From Bacteroidales bacterium M7 (lineage in GTDB: Bacteria > Bacteroidota > Bacteroidia > Bacteroidales > Muribaculaceae), in NCBI GenBank assembly GCA_001689515.1, contig LUJR01000041.1, forward strand, positions 1-13,067: a stretch of DNA of 13,067 bases. The letters are read 5' to 3'. The translations under genes and the position numbers were made by a program. The notes beneath the pieces are model-generated. The model made no database searches. It saw only the letters and a program-made list of their open reading frames with translations, and had not been told where the DNA came from. This document shows positions 1-6,756 of the stretch, piece after piece (position 1 is the stretch's first letter; every line of letters begins with the position of its first letter).

Positions 1-76
1 GTTGTCCGGCCCGGACACCCTACACTTTTTCAGGTATGACACCAGTATGTTTTTTAACCAAATATCTTAACCAATT

Positions 77-3000
77 ATGAAAAAGCTATTGCTATTGTTC
101 GCGGCGGTGTTCGCGCTGGCGGTGGGTGCGGCGGCTCAGTCGCATACGGTCAGCGGCACGGTCCTCTCTGCTGAGGACGGCGAGCCGCTCGTGGGTGCTA
201 CGGTTCTCCCGGTAGGCGGAGGTACGGGTACGGCGACCAACATCGACGGTCAGTTTACCCTTTCAATCCCTGCCAGTGTCAAGGAGCTAAAGGTTTCTTA
301 CGTAGGCATGCACACTGCCACAGTTCCCGTTTCTAACGGTATGACTGTCAAGCTCGTAAATTCCACCAATCGTCTTGATGAGGTGATGGTTGTGGCTTAC
401 GGCACAGCCAAGCGCAGCGAGTACACTGGTTCTGCCTCTGTAGTGGGAGCTGAGCAGTTACAGGATGCTCTTGTCAGCACAGCTACCGACGCCCTCTCAG
501 GCAAGGTAGCTGGCGTTCAGACCCAGAGTTTCAATGGTCAGCCAGGATCAGCCCCTAAGGTTCTTATCCGTGGTGTGGGTTCTATCAATGCGAGCACGCA
601 ACCTCTGTATGTGGTGGATGGTCTGCCTTATGAGGGCGACATCAATCTGCTCAACCCTCAGGATATCGAGTCAATGACTGTGCTGAAAGATGCCGCCTCT
701 ACCGCCCTTTACGGTGCCCGCGGTGCCAACGGTGTCATCCTCGTCACCACTAAAAAGGGTGATTCGGACAAGGTCAAAATCACTTTTGATGCCCGTTGGG
801 GTGCCAATCATCGTCTGACATCTGACTATGATGTTATAACTGATACAGACCAGTATATGAAACTTGTCGGCCAGGCTCTTTACAATTATGCTTTCTACAA
901 CAGAGGGGCTTCGGAAGAGGTTGCGCTCAGGTATGCAAATAGTAATTTGTGGGGATATAATGGTGATGACCCCGTAGGTATAGGTTATCAGATATATACC
1001 GTGCCTGATGGCGAGAGTTTCTTTATAAACAACCGATTTGACATAAACCCTAATGCTCACCTCGGTTACTCGGATGGAGAGTATTATTATACTCCCGATG
1101 ATTGGAACAAAGGTACCTACCGCAACGGTTTCCGCCAAGAGTATAATGTCTCTATTTCTGCGGCTACGGATAAGATCAATTACTATCTTTCGGGGTCATA
1201 TCTCTCCGATGATGGTATAATCCAAAATTCGGATTTCAAGCGCCTCTCTACTCGCGCCATCGTTGATTACAAATTTAACAACTGGCTTAAGGTGGGTACA
1301 AATCTGGCGTACGTCTACACAAATAGCTCCATCCCCCGTGACCAGACAAGAGAAGATGCGTCTACCTCAGCTGGTAATGCTTTCTTCATTACCAACTCTC
1401 TCGGACCGGTCTACCCGATGTATGTGCGTGATGCCGCAGGCAATATAATGTATGATCCTGTCCGCAATCTTCCTATCTATGATTTCGGCTCTCCGGGTTA
1501 CGGATACACTAATCAAACCCGTAACTACATGAATGGCGCCAACCCTATGAGCGGATTGAATTACGATAAGCGTGAGTATCTCACAGACTTCTTCCAGGGG
1601 AAATGGTACGCATCTCTCACTCCTATCGAAGGTCTCAATGTGACAGGTACAATAGGTTACAGCCTTGACAATACGCGCCGTAACATGATACTAAATGGAT
1701 TATACGGACAGTTCAGAGAAATCAACGGTCAAGTGCAGAACTACTGGATGCGCACACGCGCACTCAATATTCAGGCTCTTGCATCGTACCAGCGCACGTT
1801 CAACAATGTCCACAACATGTCTATTCTTGCCGGCTATGAGAGCCTTGACTGGCGTCACGATAATCTCGTGGGGCAGGGCGAAAACATGTACTTCCCCGAT
1901 GTGCAGTTCGTCAGCAACACGATTGATAATTACTATACTTCAGGCATGCAGTACAGCTATGCCACACGAGGTATCCTTGTCAATGCGAAGTATAACTATG
2001 ACAGCAAGTATTTCTTCATGGGATCTTACCGTCGCGATGCTTCATCAAGGTTTGCCAAAAAACATCGCTGGGGCAGTTTCTGGTCAGTCAGCGGAGCTTG
2101 GGACATATCTAAAGAGAAGTTTGCCCAGGATTGGACTTGGCTCGACATGCTGAAGTTTAAGGCATCGTTCGGTCAGAACGGTAACGACAACCTTGGCAAC
2201 GACAACCTTGGATATTGGTATGCCTACGCAGATATGTACAATGTCACAGGTGGTAACGGTGTCTGGAACGATGCTGCGTTGTATTATAAAGGCAACCCCG
2301 ATATTTCATGGGAGACTTCGAACAACTTCAATATCGGTTTTGATTTCAGTTTCTTCAACGGAAGGATTGACGGAAGCATTGAGTACTTCAATCGACAAAC
2401 CTCCGACATGCTCTATTTCATGCCGACGTCACCTTCGCTTGGTTATGCAGAAATACCTATGAATGTAGGCTCCATGCGTAACAATGGTCTGGAAATAGAC
2501 CTTAACGGCACATTGTTCAAGAACAAGGATGTACAATGGGATATCAATGCCAATATCACCTTTGCGGGTAACAAGATTCTCAAACTGCATCCTGATCTCA
2601 ACGGCGAATGGATCAACGGCAGCCGCCTGTATCGCGAGGGCGAGTCGATGTACCAGCTTTACATGGTGAAGTATGCAGGTGTCAATCCTGACAACGGTGA
2701 GGCTCAGTACTGGGCTCTTGATGAAAACGGAGTGGAGTACAAGACCGCAAGCGCGACGGATGCTTACATAACCAACCGTGTTGGTTCAGGCAACCTCATG
2801 CCTAAGGGTTACGGCGGTTTCGGCACATCAGTGAAGGCATATGGCTTTGATTTTTCAATCCAATTTGCATATCAGTTTGGAGGACGTCTGCTCGATTACA
2901 CCTATTACGATTTCATGCATTGCGGCAAAACCCGCTCGCTCGGTATGGCTATGCACAAAGACCTGCTCAATGCCTGGACACCCGACAATCGAGACACCGA

Positions 3001-3295
3001 TGTGCCGCGTATGGATACAGGAGACCAGTTCGCACAAGGATATGCAGCTACTGACCGCTGGCTGATTTCAAGCAATTTCCTGTCACTCAACAATATCACT
3101 CTTGGTTATTCATTCAAGAAAAATTTGATAGAGAAATTGGGATTGGAGGAATTGCGAATATACGGGGCTGCCGAAAATGTGGCTTTGTGGAGCAAGCGTA
3201 AGGGTCTTGATCCACGTCAAAGCTATGTGTCATCAGAAAACTCCACATATTCTCCTGCTCGAGTAATATCCGGAGGTCTGCGTATCACGTTCTGA
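77..3295 (+). CDS. SusC/RagA-family TonB-linked outer-membrane transporter
   Basis: This 1072-residue protein is an outer-membrane beta-barrel that imports oligomers using TonB energy, working under a SusD-like lid. Residues 1-21 are a signal peptide (MKKLLLLFAAVFALAVGAAAQ cleavage region). Residues about 23-95 are a carboxypeptidase-regulatory-like beta-sandwich (SGTVLSAEDGEPLVGATV, then DGQFTLSIP). A TonB-box-like LDEVMVVAYGT lies at 100-110, followed by the plug domain. The SusC signature VLKDAASTALYGARGANGV starts at residue 202, and the rest is barrel ending in GGLRITF with a terminal Phe. There is no N-terminal STN domain, so direct signalling to an anti-sigma factor is not expected. 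Length is usual for the family. The start is the first ATG and gives a clean signal peptide. The susD-like gene follows closely and is presumably co-transcribed. The substrate cannot be read from sequence. Residues near 704-713 carry a doubled NDNLG. Confidence 0.96.
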   Translation: MKKLLLLFAAVFALAVGAAAQSHTVSGTVLSAEDGEPLVGATVLPVGGGTGTATNIDGQFTLSIPASVKELKVSYVGMHTATVPVSNGMTVKLVNSTNRLDEVMVVAYGTAKRSEYTGSASVVGAEQLQDALVSTATDALSGKVAGVQTQSFNGQPGSAPKVLIRGVGSINASTQPLYVVDGLPYEGDINLLNPQDIESMTVLKDAASTALYGARGANGVILVTTKKGDSDKVKITFDARWGANHRLTSDYDVITDTDQYMKLVGQALYNYAFYNRGASEEVALRYANSNLWGYNGDDPVGIGYQIYTVPDGESFFINNRFDINPNAHLGYSDGEYYYTPDDWNKGTYRNGFRQEYNVSISAATDKINYYLSGSYLSDDGIIQNSDFKRLSTRAIVDYKFNNWLKVGTNLAYVYTNSSIPRDQTREDASTSAGNAFFITNSLGPVYPMYVRDAAGNIMYDPVRNLPIYDFGSPGYGYTNQTRNYMNGANPMSGLNYDKREYLTDFFQGKWYASLTPIEGLNVTGTIGYSLDNTRRNMILNGLYGQFREINGQVQNYWMRTRALNIQALASYQRTFNNVHNMSILAGYESLDWRHDNLVGQGENMYFPDVQFVSNTIDNYYTSGMQYSYATRGILVNAKYNYDSKYFFMGSYRRDASSRFAKKHRWGSFWSVSGAWDISKEKFAQDWTWLDMLKFKASFGQNGNDNLGNDNLGYWYAYADMYNVTGGNGVWNDAALYYKGNPDISWETSNNFNIGFDFSFFNGRIDGSIEYFNRQTSDMLYFMPTSPSLGYAEIPMNVGSMRNNGLEIDLNGTLFKNKDVQWDINANITFAGNKILKLHPDLNGEWINGSRLYREGESMYQLYMVKYAGVNPDNGEAQYWALDENGVEYKTASATDAYITNRVGSGNLMPKGYGGFGTSVKAYGFDFSIQFAYQFGGRLLDYTYYDFMHCGKTRSLGMAMHKDLLNAWTPDNRDTDVPRMDTGDQFAQGYAATDRWLISSNFLSLNNITLGYSFKKNLIEKLGLEELRIYGAAENVALWSKRKGLDPRQSYVSSENSTYSPARVISGGLRITF

Positions 3296-3334
3296 GACTG
3301 AAAGTCTTTAATGAATATTTTAAACGATCTTAAG

Positions 3335-4948
3335 ATGAAACCTACTTATAAAATTTTCACACTCGGACTACTGACGTTGTCAGGCATGACCGCATGCAAT
3401 GATCTCGACACAGAGATTTATGGCGGCTATGCTACCACGGAGCAGAAAAAGGAACTGACCGAGAAGTACCCTGAGAAGTTGGTGGCCTCACTGGCCGGTA
3501 TTTCTGCAACTGCATCACAATTTGCATCAATCTACACCGAAGGCAATGTGCAGTCAGATTTCGGCATGCCGAGCCTCATGCTGGTGCTTGACAGCCGAGG
3601 CATAGATTGCAGCGGCATCAACAGCGGTTACAACTGGTATCAGGATGCCAACGGGCTGTCGGATGCGACTCCCACTTCGCGTAACTCGTCATATGCATGG
3701 TATTACCCCTATCAGATCATAAACGCGGCAAATACATTGTTGCAGACTACAGGTGACACCTCTGACAATGAGGAAACCATGTTCTTCATCGCACAAGCCA
3801 AAGCCGAACGCGCAGCATCGTATATGCATCTGGCTCAGACATTCCAGTTTACTTATCTCGGACATGAAAATGCGCCATGTGTCCCTATCGTTACGGATCG
3901 CAACATGGAGGAGGTAGCAATTGCTGGCGGAAATCCGCGAGCTTCGGTTGCTGAGGTGTATGCCCAGATAATGGACGACCTTAATAATGCAGTTGACTAC
4001 CTTTCCAGGACTCCTATTACAGCTGACGAGCTACTGTCAAGCAAACCTAAACGCTGCGCAAGCCTTGCGACAGCTTATGGTCTGCGTGCTCGTGCTAATC
4101 TGTTGATGGGCAGGTGGCAAGAAGCAGCTGATGATGCCCAGGATGCTATTAACGCTTTTGACGGACAGCCTATGAGCATGCAGGAAGCCGCAGGTCCAGT
4201 GCTGTGGTCAATGGATGAACCGTGCGTGATGTGGGCGTTCCCAATCAATGAAAATGATGATTGTGTGCAGACGGGTCTTTGCAATTGGCCTTCATTTATG
4301 GGGTCATTCTGTTATGGTTACACTACTCTGACACCTTACAAGCGTTTCGTCAATCGTGCTTTATATGATGCCATTCCAGATACGGATGTACGTAAAGGCT
4401 GGTTCTTAGACGCCAATGGAAAGAGTGACAACCTAACCCCATCACAACAGGCATTTACCAATGCCAGACTTGCTCCATATGCTCAAGTGAAGTTTGCACC
4501 TTATCAGGATGTACTTGGTGTCTCCACAAATGCTTGTGACATCATGCGTATGCGCATTGAGGAGATGTATCTTATAAAAGCTGAAGCTCAAGCAATGGCT
4601 GGTTCACCGTCAGTTGGCGCTCAGACTCTGACTTCATTCGTTCAGACATACCGAGACCCATCCTATACATGCTCAGCCTCAACTGCCGAAGAGGTGAGAG
4701 ATGCTGTATGGTTCCAGCGTCGTGTGGAGCTTTGGGGTGAAGGCATTAGCTACTTTGACATCATGCGTCTCAAGAAACCTATTGACCGACGAGGTGGTGG
4801 ATGGCCGTCAGTTTGGGTGTACAATATACCAGCTGAAAGTCCTGTCATGCTTTTCCCAATACCTAATGATGAAATCCAGGCAAACAGCAAGATAACAGCA
4901 GCCCAGAACAATCCCAGCTCAACGCAGCCCCAACCTGTCAACGACTGA
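3335..4948 (+). CDS. SusD/RagB-family nutrient-binding outer-membrane lipoprotein
   Basis: This surface lipoprotein pairs with the upstream SusC-like barrel and captures the ligand. I place the start at 3335, giving 537 residues, because MKPTYKIFTLGLLTLSGMTAC then makes a lipoprotein signal peptide with the lipidated Cys at 21. An in-frame ATG at 3311 would add eight polar residues before the basic n-region. Family features are the helical TPR-like N-terminal half (AERAASYMHLAQTFQ, ATAYGLRARANLLMGRWQEA), EEMYLIKAEAQAM at about 410, and the conserved C-terminal RRVELWGEGISYFDIMRLKK from residue 462. Length is typical (500-600). It lies 39 bases after the susC stop, and a terminator hairpin lies about 75 bases after its own stop, so it ends the transcription unit. 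The ligand is unknown. Glycan is the default guess for the family, but peptides and other oligomers are also known ligands. Confidence 0.95.
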   Translation: MKPTYKIFTLGLLTLSGMTACNDLDTEIYGGYATTEQKKELTEKYPEKLVASLAGISATASQFASIYTEGNVQSDFGMPSLMLVLDSRGIDCSGINSGYNWYQDANGLSDATPTSRNSSYAWYYPYQIINAANTLLQTTGDTSDNEETMFFIAQAKAERAASYMHLAQTFQFTYLGHENAPCVPIVTDRNMEEVAIAGGNPRASVAEVYAQIMDDLNNAVDYLSRTPITADELLSSKPKRCASLATAYGLRARANLLMGRWQEAADDAQDAINAFDGQPMSMQEAAGPVLWSMDEPCVMWAFPINENDDCVQTGLCNWPSFMGSFCYGYTTLTPYKRFVNRALYDAIPDTDVRKGWFLDANGKSDNLTPSQQAFTNARLAPYAQVKFAPYQDVLGVSTNACDIMRMRIEEMYLIKAEAQAMAGSPSVGAQTLTSFVQTYRDPSYTCSASTAEEVRDAVWFQRRVELWGEGISYFDIMRLKKPIDRRGGGWPSVWVYNIPAESPVMLFPIPNDEIQANSKITAAQNNPSSTQPQPVND

Positions 4949-5023
4949 GTATAGTTGATGAGGTCATTAGTGCTTAAAGTACGACTTTTGTCAGCTATAA
5001 TTATTCTAAAAGCATCCTAATCA

Positions 5024-5063
5024 AAGCGACCCTGCCGCATCGTCGGCAAGGTCGCTTCGTTTT
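5024..5063 (+). terminator. Rho-independent terminator after the susCD pair, possibly bidirectional
   Basis: Arms 5024-5031 (AAGCGACC) and 5050-5057 pair perfectly. After one C/A mismatch, 5033-5037 (TGCCG) pairs with 5044-5048, around a six-base loop. The plus-strand 3' flank is CGTTTTAT, a short U-run. The hairpin lies between two convergent genes; read on the minus strand the flank is TTTGATT, so it could also end ribF transcription, more weakly. Confidence 0.8.
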
Positions 5064-5087
5064 ATCTGGAATATTAAGAATTAGGTG

Positions 5088-6017
5088 TTATGAATTGGAC
5101 TGGATGCAATGGATGGCGGCTTCCCGGTCGGAGTGGAGTTGGGCTATCAGGGAGTCGAGGGAATCGAATTTTTGCTCGGGGCGCAGGCGGCAGATAAATT
5201 CGAGGGTGATTTCTTTGCCATAGAGGTTGCCGGTGAAGTCTATCAGATATGCTTCGACTGTGAGAGGGGGTTGCGTGGAGATATCTATTGTGGGGCGATA
5301 GCCGATATTGACCATCGCCTTGTAATGCTTTGTAGAGCCAGGCGCAGAAATACTGGCTCGGCATGCGTAGACACCTTCTGCCGGGATGGCGCACGCAGGG
5401 TCTATATCCAGATTGGCTGTAGGGAAGCCGATGGTGCGCCCTAAGCGATGACCGCCGACCACTTTGCCTGACAATGACAGCGGATGACCCAAGAGGCGCG
5501 ATGCGGTAGTGACATCTCCTGAAGCTATAAGATGGCGGATGGCAGTGGAGCTGACCTCTCCAAATCCCGGATATTCATATCGCGGAGCTTGGAGCATATC
5601 TACGCCTATGCCATGCGCAACGTTTACGTAATCTTCGAAATCACGGAGGCGGTCACTGCCGAAACTGTTGTTGAATCCGAGCACTATCGCATCCACTCCA
5701 TATCTGTCATGGAGCATGGCTATGAAGTCATGGGCTGTCATGCGCCTCAATGGCTCATCAAACGGAAGCACAATGACATCACGGACACCTGCATGAAGCA
5801 GCCGCTGCTGTCGCTGAGATAAATGACACAGCGATTTAGGCACTCTCTCAGGTCGCACCAATGCTAAAGGGTGCGATGAAAATGTCACGACCGTCGGGAC
5901 GAGTCCGCGGACTCTCCCCTCCGCCACGAGATAGTCCACTACAGCCCGATGTCCGAGATGCACACCGTCAAACGTGCCGATAGCGGCGATACGGCGTGGA
6001 GCTTCAGGTCTTGTCAT
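5088..6017 (-). CDS. ribF: Bifunctional riboflavin kinase / FMN adenylyltransferase (FAD synthetase)
   Basis: This cytoplasmic enzyme phosphorylates riboflavin to FMN and adenylates FMN to FAD. The 309-residue length fits the prokaryotic bifunctional type. The N-terminal nucleotidyltransferase domain (about 9-165) has GTFDGVHLGH at 14-23 and SSTAIR at 156-161. The C-terminal flavokinase domain (about 180-305) has the GRTIGFPTANL segment, with PTAN at 199-202, the conserved Glu in TVEAYL at 255, NLYGKEI, and RPEQKFDSLDSL near the end. The central segment usually of the form G-x-[DN]-[FH]-x-FG reads GFNNSFG at 114-120, a small deviation. The gene lies 42 bases downstream of the HAD phosphatase on the same strand and is probably co-transcribed. 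No FMN riboswitch is visible upstream, and the gap is filled by a 9-bp-periodic repeat. Confidence 0.97.
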   Translation of the reverse strand: MTRPEAPRRIAAIGTFDGVHLGHRAVVDYLVAEGRVRGLVPTVVTFSSHPLALVRPERVPKSLCHLSQRQQRLLHAGVRDVIVLPFDEPLRRMTAHDFIAMLHDRYGVDAIVLGFNNSFGSDRLRDFEDYVNVAHGIGVDMLQAPRYEYPGFGEVSSTAIRHLIASGDVTTASRLLGHPLSLSGKVVGGHRLGRTIGFPTANLDIDPACAIPAEGVYACRASISAPGSTKHYKAMVNIGYRPTIDISTQPPLTVEAYLIDFTGNLYGKEITLEFICRLRPEQKFDSLDSLIAQLHSDREAAIHCIQSNS

Positions 6018-6022
6018 AGCGG

Positions 6023-6067
6023 TTATAACTTCTTATAAGATTTATAAAACTTATAAGATTTATATGG
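6023..6067. repeat. Degenerate 9-bp tandem repeat between HAD gene and ribF
   Basis: Five consecutive 9-base units can be aligned: TTATAACTT, CTTATAAGA, TTTATAAAA, CTTATAAGA, and a degraded TTTATATGG. The octamer CTTATAAG, itself a perfect palindrome, occurs at 6032-6039 and 6050-6057, 18 bases apart. The array covers nearly all of the 42-base gap and contains the HAD stop codon (6060-6062, complement). A related array with the same period lies at 10691-10753. Its function is unknown. Confidence 0.75.
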
Positions 6068-6674
6068 CATTGGGTATCAGTGTAATGAATTCAGCGCCTG
6101 GGAGCACCTGTGCGGCATGGAAGCCGAGGGCGCGGGCTGCCTCGCAGTTTGCCGCAGAGTCATCCATAAACAGGGTTTCAGCCGGGTTGATGCCTAACTT
6201 TTTCTCGGCGAAGCGGAATATACCGGCATCGGGCTTGCATACCTTTGCCTCGAAGCTGGTCACCGTGCCGTCGAAATAATACGCCATGTCGTGACCGTCC
6301 TTGCGGAACTCACGCTGGATGAACGAGTTCCACATGATAGCGTTGGTGTTGCTGAGCATATAGATATGGTAGTGGCGGTGCAGACGGTCGATTTCACGCA
6401 ACCGCTCCACAGGAATACCTATGAGAAAAGCATTAAACGCCTCATCAATCTGCTCGTCGGTCACAGGGTGGTCAAGGAGTGTGCGCACTTCGTCACGGAA
6501 TTGCGCCGGAGTAATCAGACCAGCCTCTATATTGTGGAAAAAACCGCTCTGCTCGTAGTCGCCGAGATACTTGCCTGGGTCGTGGACACCGAGCTGTTCG
6601 AAAGCCTTGATGCAATTGTCACGTTTGATGTCAAGTATGACTCCTCCGAGGTCAAAAAGCAGATTGCGTATCAT
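6060..6674 (-). CDS. HAD-superfamily phosphatase, YihX-like
   Basis: This is a 204-residue cytoplasmic HAD hydrolase that probably acts on a small phosphorylated metabolite. Motif I is FDLGGVILD with the nucleophile Asp at D8. The usual second Asp (D+2) is Gly10, as in YihX-type proteins (DLGNV). Motif II is MLSNTN with Ser108, motif III Lys is K147 in CKPDAGIF, and motif IV is LFMDDSAANCEAARALG with D171/D172. The region about 18-85 between motifs I and II is a small helical cap. Family knowledge supports sugar-phosphate or flavin-precursor phosphatase activity; the sequence alone does not choose between them. The gene is first in a minus-strand pair with ribF and is transcribed divergently from the Xaa-Pro aminopeptidase gene. 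A TACCTTTG box (6709-6702) lies about 28 bases upstream of the start. Confidence 0.9.
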   Translation of the reverse strand: MIRNLLFDLGGVILDIKRDNCIKAFEQLGVHDPGKYLGDYEQSGFFHNIEAGLITPAQFRDEVRTLLDHPVTDEQIDEAFNAFLIGIPVERLREIDRLHRHYHIYMLSNTNAIMWNSFIQREFRKDGHDMAYYFDGTVTSFEAKVCKPDAGIFRFAEKKLGINPAETLFMDDSAANCEAARALGFHAAQVLPGAEFITLIPNAI

Positions 6675-6701
6675 AGATATATTAAGTAGTGTTTATGCCG
6701 G

Positions 6702-6709
6702 CAAAGGTA
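6702..6709 (-). promoter_or_regulatory. Putative -7 promoter box for the HAD-ribF unit
   Basis: On the minus strand this reads TACCTTTG followed by C, matching the Bacteroidota TAnnTTTG(C) -7 box. The expected transcript start would be near 6695, leaving a leader of about 20 bases. No convincing TTTG -33 element is found at the usual 19-21 base spacing. Confidence 0.5.
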
Positions 6710-6722
6710 CGAATATTCTTTG

Positions 6723-6730
6723 TATATTTG
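6723..6730 (+). promoter_or_regulatory. Putative -7 promoter box for the aminopeptidase-dipeptidase unit
   Basis: TATATTTG followed by C matches the Bacteroidota TAnnTTTG box. The predicted start is near 6737, about 20 bases before the ATG at 6757. A clear -33 TTTG is missing. The box sits only 13 bases from the opposing minus-strand box, so the two polymerase sites would overlap. Confidence 0.5.
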
Positions 6731-6756
6731 CCTATTAGATAAAACACATACATATC

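Noticed and set aside
46..53. TATGTTTT as a possible susC -7 box
   Set aside because: It lacks the final G and has no TTTG at the right spacing; too weak to call in 76 bases of upstream sequence.
671..1138. 155-residue minus-strand open frame inside susC
   Set aside because: It is antisense to the conserved plug and early barrel of SusC, has no family features, and follows from the codon pattern of the real gene.
5109..5822. Plus-strand frames of 111 and 96 residues opposite ribF
   Set aside because: ribF has all its family motifs in the minus frame over the same bases; these frames have no recognisable features.
6018..6059. FMN riboswitch upstream of ribF
   Set aside because: The 42-base gap is too short and is filled by AT-rich 9-bp repeats, with none of the conserved RFN element segments.
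6291..6689. 132-residue plus-strand frame opposite the HAD gene
   Set aside because: It is a shadow of the HAD coding frame, and the HAD motifs I-IV are intact on the other strand.
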